9,503 nt of DNA from Candidatus Egaibacter danicus (GTDB lineage Bacteria; Pseudomonadota; Gammaproteobacteria; Burkholderiales; Burkholderiaceae): the NCBI GenBank assembly GCA_011391115.1, contig JAABRC010000042.1, positions 1 through 9,503 of the forward strand, given 5' to 3'. The translations under genes were made by a program, and so were the position numbers. Under the pieces are notes generated by a model. That model was not told the origin of the DNA. It worked only from the letters and a program-made list of their open reading frames with translations, and made no database searches. Position 1 is the stretch's first letter. Each line of letters opens with the position of its first letter. Positions 1-7,046 of the stretch are shown here, piece by piece.

Positions 1-1249
1 ACACACCCAGCGCGACAATCGGTATGGCCAGGGCGGCTGTGGTTTCGGGCGCGAGTGGCCAGCCCAACTTGCCAGCCGCCTTGGCGATGTAGCTCACCAG
101 GCCGACGATGTAATAGGTGATGGCTGCCACCGACAGGCCCTCAACCGTGGACTGCAGCTTGAGCTGCATGTCCTGGCGCTGGTTCATGGTGGACAGCAAC
201 GCCTGGCTACTTTGCTGCTGCTCAATTTCAACCCGGGTACGCAACAGGTTGCTAATACGCGAGACACGCTGCGAGAGCGCATCCTGCCGCCGCGTAGACC
301 ACTCGCAGGTGCTGCGCGCCGGGGTGAGGCGCCGGTCCATAAATTCACCTATGGTCTGCATGCCCGGCAAAGCTGATTCATCAATATCCTGGATGCGTTT
401 GTCCACCAGCTCGAAGTAAGCCGCACTGGCCGAAAACCGGGAATGCGTGGCGGCATGCTGGCTCTCCACCTCACCGGCCAGTTTGGTCAGGCGGTCAAGC
501 AGCATCGGCTCGTCATCGCGGGTAGCACTACGGATGGCACTGGCCAGCTCGGCCAATTCGCGTTCGGCGCTAGACAGGATACTGGATGCCTCACGCGCAG
601 CCGGCAAGCCCAGCAAGGCGGCCATGCGGTAGGTTTCAATTTCCAGCAGACGCTGTACCAGACGTCCGAGCCGACGCGGTGAGAGAGTTCCCGCCAGCAG
701 AACCATGCGTGAAAAGCCATCAGCATGCATCGCGAAATCGGTATAAACCTCTGCTGAGCCACCGGCTACCGTGGAAGCAACCAGCGTGTCTTCCCGAAGC
801 ACATGTTTGACCATGGTCGCCGTACCGAACGCATGAGTGGGCATCACCCACAGGTGCAGACTGGACAGACATTGGCCCGGCAGGTTGGCAAACCAGTCTT
901 GCGGCACCCTGTCCAGGGCGAAATCGGGCTCCTGCTCGCCAAAACGCTCAGCCATGAGGGTGGACATGAAGGTCCAGGTCACAAACTCTGTGTGCAGTTC
1001 CCATCGAATGGTGAATGGCCCCAGGTCCATGCGGAAATGACTGGATTGGGAATCGGGCAGCGGCAAGTGGTGGTCACGCAGCAGCGACGCCACGTGCTCG
1101 CGGCTGGCATCGCGCTGGACGGCGTCACACACCATGACCACGTGCGAAATGGCCAAAGGCGCCGTCAGGGCCTGGGGCGGCCTTGCGTGAACTTCGTTGT
1201 GCAATGCCGCCCGTTGCGGATGCTGATTAAGATGGTGCTTGAGTTGCAT
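1..1249 (-). CDS. DUF3422 family membrane protein, C-terminus cut by the window edge
   Basis: This is a 416-codon open frame that starts at ATG 1249-1247 and leaves the window at position 1 without a stop, so the extreme C-terminus is missing. The N-terminus carries HNEVHARPP at about residues 17-25, which I recognise as the signature of the DUF3422 family. A long, largely helical, charged middle region follows. Near the C-terminus is a hydrophobic helix at about residues 369-392 (around ITYYIVGLVSYIA), then a linker (KLGWPLAPET) and the start of a second hydrophobic segment. This fits a cytoplasmic domain anchored by a C-terminal helical hairpin. The family has no function known to me. The start has only a weak purine-rich ribosome site (AAGAGAAA). 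The gene follows tctA in the same direction but is separated from it by an intrinsic terminator, so it probably depends on its own promoter or on readthrough. The family call is confident; the role is unknown. Confidence 0.85.
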   Translation of the reverse strand, partial: MQLKHHLNQHPQRAALHNEVHARPPQALTAPLAISHVVMVCDAVQRDASREHVASLLRDHHLPLPDSQSSHFRMDLGPFTIRWELHTEFVTWTFMSTLMAERFGEQEPDFALDRVPQDWFANLPGQCLSSLHLWVMPTHAFGTATMVKHVLREDTLVASTVAGGSAEVYTDFAMHADGFSRMVLLAGTLSPRRLGRLVQRLLEIETYRMAALLGLPAAREASSILSSAERELAELASAIRSATRDDEPMLLDRLTKLAGEVESQHAATHSRFSASAAYFELVDKRIQDIDESALPGMQTIGEFMDRRLTPARSTCEWSTRRQDALSQRVSRISNLLRTRVEIEQQQSSQALLSTMNQRQDMQLKLQSTVEGLSVAAITYYIVGLVSYIAKAAGKLGWPLAPETTAALAIPIVALGV

Positions 1250-1280
1250 GGGATTTCTCTTGCAATCATTGTGCCGCACA

Positions 1281-1310
1281 AAGAAAAACGGCACCCGAAA
1301 GTGCCGTTTT
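1281..1310 (-). terminator. Intrinsic terminator after tctA
   Basis: A perfect 10-bp inverted repeat, AAAACGGCAC at 1285-1294 and GTGCCGTTTT at 1301-1310, encloses a 6-base loop. Read on the minus strand, the stem ends in a T-rich run (TTTTTCTTT, 1289 down to 1281). It lies about 20 bases beyond the tctA stop codon, so it most likely ends the tctBA transcript. The A/T-rich stem base could also allow function in the other direction, but no plus-strand gene reads into it. Confidence 0.88.
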
Positions 1311-1329
1311 AATGGGTTGCACCAGCCGC

Positions 1330-2841
1330 TCAGTCTTCCACAAACGCTTCTTCGCGTTTCTTCTTGATGGATGGCAACAGCACCACCACCAGCAGCAAGA
1401 CAGCAACGGCCAGCAAACTGGCTGACAGGCCACGGGTTACAAACACGCTCCAGTCGCCACGCGAGAGCAACAAGGCCCGACGCAGGTTTTCTTCCATCAT
1501 CGGGCCCAGAATGAAGCCCAGCAGCAAAGGTGCCGGTTCGGCACCGAGTTTGATAAACAGGTACCCAATGACACCGAAGATCGCCACCATCCAGATGTCA
1601 AACGTGTTGTTGTTGGTGGAATACACACCAATTGCGCAGAACAACACAATGGCAGGGAACAGCCAGCGATAGGGCACGCTCAGCAGCCGGATCCAGATAC
1701 CAATCAGCGGCAGGTTCAACACGATCAACATGGCGTTACCAATCCACATTGAGGCGATCAGGCCCCAAAACAACTCGGGGTTGCTGGTCATGACCTGAGG
1801 ACCAGGCTGGATGTTATGGATGGTCATCGCACCAACCATCAGCGCCATCACCGCATTGGGGGGAATGCCCAATGTCAGCAGCGGAATGAAGGAGGTTTGC
1901 GAAGCGGCGTTGTTGGCCGCCTCAGGCGCTGCGACACCGCGGATGTTGCCTTTGCCAAAAGGTACTTCCCCTGCCTGCAATTTGGTCTTCTTTTCGATGG
2001 TATAGGCCGCAAACGCCGCCATCACCGCCCCGCCACCGGGAAGAATTCCGAGAACAGACCCCAGCGATGTGCCTCTCAAAATGGCAGGCACCATGCGCTT
2101 GAAATCCTGTTTGGTTGGCAGCAGTCCCTTGACATTGGCAGTAAACACCTCGCGCTCACTCTCGTGTTTGCCGAGGTTGCTGATGATCTCGCCATAACCA
2201 AAAACACCCATGGCGATCACGATGAAGCCAATGCCGTCGGTCAACTCGGGAATGTCAAAGCTGAACCGTGCCACGCCAGAGTTCACGTCTGTGCCCACCA
2301 GACCCACCAGCAAGCCCAGAAGAATCATGCCAACCGCTTTCAGCAAAGACCCCGAGGCCAACACGACGGCGCCAACCAGGCCCAGAACCATGAGCGAGAA
2401 ATACTCGGCGGGACCAAACTTGAAAGCCACCTCTGTCAATGGCACGGCAAAGGCGGCCAGCACCAATGTGCCCACGCAACCTGCAAAAAATGAGCCCATG
2501 CCTGCAGCCGCCAGTGCGGGGCCTGCCCTGCCTTGACGCGCCATCTGGTACCCGTCAATCACCGTCACCACGGAGGAGGATTCACCTGGCAGGTTTACCA
2601 GAATGGCGGTAGTCGAGCCGCCATACTGTGCGCCGTAATAGATGCCTGCCAGCATGATCAAGGCTGACACTGGGGGTAACGCATAGGTGGCAGGAAGCAG
2701 CATCGCAATGGTTGCCAGAGGGCCAATACCCGGCAGCACGCCAATGAGCGTACCCAAGAGACAGCCGATAAACGCATACATCAGGTTGATGGGCGTGAAC
2801 GCCACACCAAAGCCGAGTGAGAGGTTTGTAATCAGATCCAT
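1330..2841 (-). CDS. tctA: Tripartite tricarboxylate transporter large permease TctA
   Basis: This 503-residue inner-membrane protein is the large transmembrane subunit of a TTT-family secondary importer. The importer uses an ion gradient to take up carboxylates delivered by a periplasmic TctC/Bug-type binding protein. Conserved TctA blocks are visible: LPGIGPLATIAMLLP at residues 36-50, NLPGESSSVVTVIDGYQMARQG at about 83-104, LPGGGAVMAAFAAY at 267-280, and APEAANNAA followed by LTLGIPPNAVMALM at about 305-335. The protein has about 11-12 hydrophobic helices and a lysine-rich C-terminal tail (SIKKKREE). The length is normal for the family. An upstream in-frame extension exists up to 3120, but it overlaps tctB. 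ATG 2841 is chosen because the family N-terminus (MDLITNLSLGFG) begins there and TGAGGACAAG lies just upstream. That site overlaps the tctB stop, with 11 bases between the genes, so coupling is likely. The actual substrate cannot be read from the sequence. Confidence 0.95.
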   Translation of the reverse strand: MDLITNLSLGFGVAFTPINLMYAFIGCLLGTLIGVLPGIGPLATIAMLLPATYALPPVSALIMLAGIYYGAQYGGSTTAILVNLPGESSSVVTVIDGYQMARQGRAGPALAAAGMGSFFAGCVGTLVLAAFAVPLTEVAFKFGPAEYFSLMVLGLVGAVVLASGSLLKAVGMILLGLLVGLVGTDVNSGVARFSFDIPELTDGIGFIVIAMGVFGYGEIISNLGKHESEREVFTANVKGLLPTKQDFKRMVPAILRGTSLGSVLGILPGGGAVMAAFAAYTIEKKTKLQAGEVPFGKGNIRGVAAPEAANNAASQTSFIPLLTLGIPPNAVMALMVGAMTIHNIQPGPQVMTSNPELFWGLIASMWIGNAMLIVLNLPLIGIWIRLLSVPYRWLFPAIVLFCAIGVYSTNNNTFDIWMVAIFGVIGYLFIKLGAEPAPLLLGFILGPMMEENLRRALLLSRGDWSVFVTRGLSASLLAVAVLLLVVVLLPSIKKKREEAFVED

Positions 2842-2852
2842 TTTTCTTGTCC

Positions 2853-3341
2853 TCAACCGGTGATAAAAGCGGGCCAAACCGGGAATTGCAGCTTCAACAA
2901 TACGATGAATGCCAGATAACTGATGATGGCTAAAACAGTTGCCAGGATGAGGACTTCCTTGAACTTGAACTCTTCCCCGGCATTGGCGGCAATGAAGGTC
3001 AATGCGTAAATACCAACGATAAGACCCATGGCGGGCAACTTGATACTGGGCAATCCACCCAGCAAAACGCCGAAAACCAGGTTGGCCGTGATGATGAAAA
3101 ACAATGGTTTCCAGGCCCACGCACCAATCCTGTCTCCCCCTTCAGTCTCGACCACCATGGCTTTGAAGGTAATGACCGCACCCAAAATGGCCAGCAAAAC
3201 TCCAAGCATCAAAGGGAAGTAGCCAGGCCCCATACGGGCGCCATCACCCACTTTATAGGTGGTAGCACCCCATGCAAAGGCAATTCCCACGGCCATGAAC
3301 ATGAGGCCGGAGAAGAAGTCTTTTTGACTCTTGATATTCAT
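2853..3341 (-). CDS. tctB: Tripartite tricarboxylate transporter small permease TctB (DUF1468)
   Basis: This 162-residue small membrane subunit pairs with TctA. It shows the usual pattern: a first hydrophobic helix (about 11-26), the conserved GARMGPGYFPLMLG stretch at residues 34-47 leading into a second helix (to about 60), a polar loop with EGGDR, and hydrophobic segments at about 79-97, 103-120 and 130-150. The frame can be extended 25 codons upstream, but ATG 3341 is preferred. It has a strong GAGGAG ribosome site about 8 bases upstream, and the predicted protein then begins like other TctB proteins (MNIKSQKDFFSG). It is the first gene of the tctBA pair. The 97 bases between it and the preceding GspE/PilB gene contain no promoter I can defend and no tctC. 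Confidence 0.9.
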   Translation of the reverse strand: MNIKSQKDFFSGLMFMAVGIAFAWGATTYKVGDGARMGPGYFPLMLGVLLAILGAVITFKAMVVETEGGDRIGAWAWKPLFFIITANLVFGVLLGGLPSIKLPAMGLIVGIYALTFIAANAGEEFKFKEVLILATVLAIISYLAFIVLLKLQFPVWPAFITG

Positions 3342-3438
3342 TGTTTGTCTCCTCGGTAACCAATGGAACGGCCGGATTGTGCACCGGAAAACCCTGACGA
3401 GCCATGTGGATTTCACCTACACGGAGCCCCCGCCGCGT

Positions 3439-5232
3439 TCAGGTCAACGGGGGCGTTGAAGCCAGGACCTCATCAATGACCGTGACACCCTCTGCCACGC
3501 GCAGTGCCCCGGCCAGTCGCAGGGGCCGCATGCCGTCGGCAACAGCCTGGCGGCGAAGCGCATCGATATTAGGCTCCCTGCTCACTTTTTCCTTGAACGC
3601 TTCGCTGACGACCAGGAGTTCGTACAGGCCCATGCGCCCAAGAAAACCTGTCATCCGGCAGTCCACACACCCAGCGGGCTTGTAGGGTTTGTACCCACCA
3701 CTGATTTGCCAGGGTTTGACCAGTTCACCCAGGGCCTCTCTGGTAGCTTCATCATCCTTGACCTTGCATTGCTGGCAAAGCGTGCGAACCAGCCGCTGCG
3801 CCAGAACCCCGAGCAGTGTCGCGTTGATCAGGTAGGAGGGAATGCCCAGTTCCATCAGTCGCGTGACAGCAGAAGGCGCGTCATTGGTATGCAACGTAGA
3901 GAATACGAGGTGACCCGTGAGTGCGGCCTGAACAGCCATCTCGGCTGTTTGCAGATCGCGAATTTCACCCACCATGATGATGTCCGGGTCCTGTCGCATC
4001 AGTGCCCGCAGGCCCTCGGTAAAACCAAAATCAAGCTGGGGCTGCACCTGGGTCTGATTGAAAGAGGGCTCGATCATCTCGATCGGATCCTCCACGGTGC
4101 TTACATTCACTTCCTCCGTCGCCACCCGCTTGAGCGTCGAGTACAGGGTAGTCGTCTTGCCGGAACCTGTCGGCCCCGTCACCAGAATGATGCCGTGCGG
4201 CCGCTTGACCAGAGCCTCCCAGCGCTGTGCATCGTGGCTGGAAAAGCCAAGCGCATCCAGATCCTTGACCGCATTGTCCGGGTCAAAAATACGCATCACC
4301 ATCTTCTCGCCGAACGCTGTGGGCAAGGTGGAAATACGCATCTCGATTTCATCACCGCGCGGGTTACGTGTCTTGATGCGGCCATCCTGCGGTCGCCGTC
4401 TTTCAACGACATCCATTCGGCCCAGCAATTTGATGCGTGCCGTCATGGCATTGAGCACCCCCATGGGCATCTGATACACCGGGTGCAACATACCGTCGAT
4501 CCGGAAGCGGATGACTCCCTGCTCACGACGTGGCTCCAGGTGGATGTCACTGGCGCGCTGGTCGAAAGCGTATTGCCACAGCCAATCCACCACCTGCACC
4601 ACACCCTGGTCATTGGCGTCCAGTTGCTTGTTGCCCTTGCCCAGTTCCACCAGCTGCTCGAAACTCGCACCACCGCTGTTGCCCCCGGCCTTCATGGCCG
4701 AGCGCACCGACTTGGCCAGCGCAAAGAACTCCGCGGTGAACCGGTGGATTTCCTGAGGGCTGGAAACAACACGCCGAACACTGCGACGCGACTGGCGCTC
4801 TACTTCAGCCAACCAGTCGGTAATGAAGGGTTCGGCTGTGGCCACCACCACTTCGGTAGGAGTCACCTGCACCGGCAGGATGCGGTGTCGTTCGGCGTAG
4901 GCAGCGCTCATCACATCGGCGACCTTGCCCACATCAACTTTCAACGGATCGATTCGCAAATAATCCAGGCCAGATCGAGCTGCCAGCCACTGGGTCAGCG
5001 TTTCAATATCCAGCGGTTTGCCATCACTGGCGCGTCGCATGGAAACGCTGGCTAAACGCACCAGTGGGTGTTGTGCGCTTTCTGCCTGCGAGCAGCGTGC
5101 AATGGTCCTTTGCGCTTCATCTTCGGCAATTACACCGTCTGCATGGAGCCATTCGACCATGCGTCGCCAGTCGATCGGGCCGACATGCGGTGTTTTGGCA
5201 AGCGTTGGCGTTTTCAAGGCAGTGCGGCTCAT
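3439..5232 (-). CDS. GspE/PilB-type secretion or pilus assembly ATPase
   Basis: This 597-residue cytoplasmic hexameric ATPase belongs to the type II secretion / type IV pilus family and powers assembly of a pilus or pseudopilus. Residues about 20-170 resemble the N-terminal MshEN/GspE_N region (including ITDWLAEVERQSRRSVRRVVSS). The core then shows RASDIHLEP (226-234), a Walker A GPTGSGKT at 353-360, an Asp box TVEDPIE at 379-385, a Walker B DPDIIMVGEIRD at 415-426, and a His box GHLVFSTLHTND at 440-451. Two CxxC pairs (C486/C489 and C522/C525) form the zinc-binding element typical of GspE and PilB. All catalytic motifs look intact. An in-frame TTG at 5250 gives six extra residues but overlaps the upstream gene. 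ATG 5232 is preferred, leaving 7 bases after the upstream stop, with no clear ribosome site, so translation is probably coupled. No pilus or secretion partner gene is in the window, so GspE cannot be told from PilB. Confidence 0.93.
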   Translation of the reverse strand: MSRTALKTPTLAKTPHVGPIDWRRMVEWLHADGVIAEDEAQRTIARCSQAESAQHPLVRLASVSMRRASDGKPLDIETLTQWLAARSGLDYLRIDPLKVDVGKVADVMSAAYAERHRILPVQVTPTEVVVATAEPFITDWLAEVERQSRRSVRRVVSSPQEIHRFTAEFFALAKSVRSAMKAGGNSGGASFEQLVELGKGNKQLDANDQGVVQVVDWLWQYAFDQRASDIHLEPRREQGVIRFRIDGMLHPVYQMPMGVLNAMTARIKLLGRMDVVERRRPQDGRIKTRNPRGDEIEMRISTLPTAFGEKMVMRIFDPDNAVKDLDALGFSSHDAQRWEALVKRPHGIILVTGPTGSGKTTTLYSTLKRVATEEVNVSTVEDPIEMIEPSFNQTQVQPQLDFGFTEGLRALMRQDPDIIMVGEIRDLQTAEMAVQAALTGHLVFSTLHTNDAPSAVTRLMELGIPSYLINATLLGVLAQRLVRTLCQQCKVKDDEATREALGELVKPWQISGGYKPYKPAGCVDCRMTGFLGRMGLYELLVVSEAFKEKVSREPNIDALRRQAVADGMRPLRLAGALRVAEGVTVIDEVLASTPPLT

Positions 5233-5239
5233 ACTGTGA

Positions 5240-5998
5240 TCATGCAACAACCGGCTTGAGGACCCGAGCCCATTGTTTGGCCGGCAGGCCCCAGCGGGTC
5301 TGGATCAGTTCGGCACGCTCGTTCCAGGTGGATGGATTAGGACGGGATGGCGTGCGCTGGGCCAGCACGACCGTATTGCCGGCGCGTGTCGGCTTGAAGG
5401 CCCATACGGCATTCGCACCAAAAGCCGCCGATATTTTCTCCACACTGCGCTGGTAGCTGGAAGACCGGCCAAATAGGTTCACCGTCATACAGCCATCTTC
5501 CGTCAGCAATCGCCTGCAGTTGGAGTAGAAGGGAAGACTGTCCAGGACCGGGGTGGCTGCTTCATGGTCATACAAATCAACCTGCAGCGCGTCCACCGTA
5601 CCCCACCATTGCGGATTCTGGATTTCAAGCGCAGCATCGGCCAGCACGACCCGCATACGGGCATTGTCCACCGGCAATTTGAACCAGCCGCGGCAGGCCA
5701 CCAGAACCTGCGGATTGAGTTCTATCGCCACCGTTTTCATCCGCACTTCCTTGTGGCAAAACTTGGTCAGTGAACCGGCTCCCAGGCCCAACTGCATGGC
5801 CTGTCGTTGCGGTGCTGTATCGGGGTCGATAAAAAGCAGCCATGCCATCATGCGCTGGATGTATTCATGTACCAGAACAGTTGGCGCATCCATCAACATG
5901 GAGCCCTGCACCCATTCAGTACCCAGATGCAGGTGCCTTATCGGACCTTCGTCAGAAAAATTAACTTCGGGTAGTTGTGTTCTGGAAGGTCTTGCCAT
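5240..5998 (-). CDS. Spermidine-synthase-like protein (Rossmann methyltransferase fold)
   Basis: This 252-residue protein resembles the spermidine synthase / class I methyltransferase superfamily. A nucleotide-binding loop MQLGLGAGSLTKF spans 68-80. It is followed by an acidic strand end (VAIELNPQV, E93), an ADA at 120-122 and a DALQVDLYDHEA block at 136-147, matching the usual order. A true polyamine synthase usually has a GGGDGG loop and an active-site Asp near DxxDP. Here the loop reads GLGAGS and the later block DLYD, so polyamine synthesis is doubtful and the substrate is unknown. The protein is shorter than typical SpeE and lacks a full N-terminal beta domain. ATG 5998 lies 6 bases after the tatD stop and has no good ribosome site, which suggests coupling. 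The gene ends 7 bases before the GspE/PilB ATPase start. The fold assignment is firm; the function is not. Confidence 0.82.
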   Translation of the reverse strand: MARPSRTQLPEVNFSDEGPIRHLHLGTEWVQGSMLMDAPTVLVHEYIQRMMAWLLFIDPDTAPQRQAMQLGLGAGSLTKFCHKEVRMKTVAIELNPQVLVACRGWFKLPVDNARMRVVLADAALEIQNPQWWGTVDALQVDLYDHEAATPVLDSLPFYSNCRRLLTEDGCMTVNLFGRSSSYQRSVEKISAAFGANAVWAFKPTRAGNTVVLAQRTPSRPNPSTWNERAELIQTRWGLPAKQWARVLKPVVA

Positions 5999-6004
5999 GC
6001 GGAT

Positions 6005-6838
6005 TTATACCAGTAACGCCTGAAGCTTCGGCAAAGCAGTGCAGGCATTGCGTGTCGTCGCCTCGGCCAGTGCATCTGGTTCCATGCCACGCAGGCCTGC
6101 AACCACGGCACCAATGCGGGGCAACTCAGCCGGTTCGTTCCGCCCTTGTGGGGTGCCGGTAGCGCGCTGCTGAGCCGTCTGGTACAGCCAGTGCGGCGGC
6201 ATGTCAGGGGCATCCGTCTCCAGGACCAGCGCCTCCAGCGGGAGCTCCGCAGCCAGACGACGAAGTTGCAGCGCCCGCTCGTAAGTGACCGCACCGCCGA
6301 AGCCCAGCCTGAAACCAAGCCTGGTGAACGCCTGCGCCTGTTGCAGGCTGCCATTAAAAGCATGCGCAATGCCAGAACCACCAATGTCTCGCAACCCCTT
6401 GAGCAACTGATCTGCCGAGCGGCGTACATGCAGGATTACCGGCAGTCCGTACTTTTTCGCCAGCTTGAGCTGTTCTCGATAGAAATGCTCCTGGCGTTCA
6501 CGCAAGGGGCTGATGCACCATTCCGGCTCGAAGAGGTCAATGCCTATTTCTCCGACGGCTACCAGTCTGGGATCGTTCTGATGCAGCTGCAGCTGCTGTT
6601 CAAGAACCATCAGGTCCTCGTCGAGTGCCCGCTTCACGTACAGCGGATGAATACCCAATGCGTAGCTGTCACGATTGATGTACGCCATTGCGCGTACGGC
6701 TTCAAAATTTTCAACCCCTACCGCTGGCAATAGGCAATGTGCTACGTTATTCATAGCTGCCCGAGCACGAACCAAGGGCGCATCTGGCTCAAACTCGGTC
6801 GCATCCAGATGGCAATGGGTGTCTATCCAGAAGGTCAT
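6005..6838 (-). CDS. TatD-family metal-dependent hydrolase (putative DNase/RNase)
   Basis: This 277-residue cytoplasmic TIM-barrel hydrolase belongs to the TatD family, whose members are divalent-metal nucleases implicated in DNA repair and 3' exonuclease activity. The expected metal ligands are all visible: the HxH pair in DTHCHLD (H8, H10), the glutamate in VGEIGID (E97), histidines in ILHVRRS (H137) and IAHAFNG (H159), and the aspartate in LETDAPDMPP (D209). The length is normal. The C-terminal RNEPAELPRI segment is also typical. ATG 6838 is the only sensible start, because the family motif begins almost at once. The ribosome site is poor, and a small inverted repeat (AGGGA/TCCCT, 6841-6861) abuts the start codon. 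It is the first gene of a three-gene run with the spermidine-synthase-like gene and the GspE/PilB ATPase. It diverges from the ABC importer, and its promoter region must overlap or adjoin the predicted Pho box. Confidence 0.93.
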   Translation of the reverse strand: MTFWIDTHCHLDATEFEPDAPLVRARAAMNNVAHCLLPAVGVENFEAVRAMAYINRDSYALGIHPLYVKRALDEDLMVLEQQLQLHQNDPRLVAVGEIGIDLFEPEWCISPLRERQEHFYREQLKLAKKYGLPVILHVRRSADQLLKGLRDIGGSGIAHAFNGSLQQAQAFTRLGFRLGFGGAVTYERALQLRRLAAELPLEALVLETDAPDMPPHWLYQTAQQRATGTPQGRNEPAELPRIGAVVAGLRGMEPDALAEATTRNACTALPKLQALLV

Positions 6839-6859
6839 CTAGGGAAAATACCATAGTCC

Positions 6860-6904
6860 CTGTCATTCAAACGACTTGTAACTGTCACATTCCTGCGTTA
6901 TCCT
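6860..6904 (+). promoter_or_regulatory. Predicted PhoB-activated promoter (tandem Pho box plus -10)
   Basis: Seven-base units lie at exact 11-base steps: CTGTCAT at 6860-6866, a degenerate ACGACTT at 6871-6877 and CTGTCAC at 6882-6888. They are separated by 4-base AT-leaning spacers (TCAA, GTAA). The outer units match the Pho box repeat CTGTCAT at 7 of 7 and 6 of 7 positions; the middle unit is weak. A -10-like TATCCT at 6899-6904 begins 10 bases after the last unit, and there is no -35 element, as expected when PhoB replaces it. From memory, the E. coli pstS promoter uses the same spacing, with a weak middle unit. Transcription would start near 6911 and read into the solute-binding protein gene. 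Confidence 0.8.
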
Positions 6905-6911
6905 GAAAATT

Positions 6912-6967
6912 CATGTGAACACGTGCCAGGTCAGACAAGAATATCTTTGCTGGCGACGCTTCACATG
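6912..6967 (+). other. Long hairpin at the predicted 5' end of the ABC importer mRNA
   Basis: CATGTGAA at 6912-6919 pairs perfectly with TTCACATG at 6960-6967. Inside it, CGT (6922-6924) can pair with ACG (6956-6958), and GCCAG (6925-6929) with CTGGC (6950-6954), leaving a 20-base loop that can itself partly pair (CAAGA with TCT.TG). If transcription starts near 6911, this structure occupies the very 5' end of the transcript. No T-run follows, so it is not an intrinsic terminator. A role in mRNA stability or leader control is inference. Confidence 0.5.
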
Positions 6968-7033
6968 GCTGATTCGGGATGGACGGGTTATGCGAGTCTC
7001 GCTCCTGATACAACTATTCATCAACAAACCTAA
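6965..7033 (+). CDS. Possible 22-codon leader ORF upstream of the solute-binding protein
   Basis: An ATG at 6965 opens a 22-residue frame that starts MADSGWTGY and ends in THQQT-like polar residues, with a TAA stop at 7031-7033. The stop lies just before the AAGGA ribosome site (7036-7040) of the downstream gene, which would suit translational coupling or a leader-peptide control. There is no convincing ribosome site for the leader itself, and its ATG sits in the 3' arm of the hairpin at 6912-6967. There is no run of a single codon that would suggest amino-acid attenuation. It may well be chance. Confidence 0.2.
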   Translation: MADSGWTGYASLAPDTTIHQQT

Positions 7034-7046
7034 AAAAGGAATCCTC

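Noticed and set aside
803..1312. A 169-codon open frame on the plus strand
   Set aside because: It is antisense to the DUF3422 gene and runs through the terminator of tctA.
1816..2493. A 225-codon open frame on the plus strand
   Set aside because: It is antisense to tctA. The His/Gln-rich, domain-free translation marks it as a shadow frame.
3342..3438. A promoter for tctBA (TTGACC at 3447-3442, CACAAT-like -10 candidates)
   Set aside because: No pair with acceptable spacing and match was found. TTGACC overlaps the end of the ATPase gene and has no -10 at 16-18 bases.
3706..5055. A 449-codon open frame on the plus strand
   Set aside because: It lies entirely antisense to the GspE/PilB ATPase gene, whose motifs are all intact. 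Its translation is rich in His, Gln and Arg and has no recognisable domain, as expected for a shadow frame in GC-rich DNA.
6915..7046. Upstream extension of the solute-binding protein (GTG 6915 or ATG 6990)
   Set aside because: The extension would bury the signal peptide behind 19 to 44 extra residues. ATG 7047 has a clear AAGGA site and a canonical signal peptide directly after it, and the extension falls within the hairpin leader.
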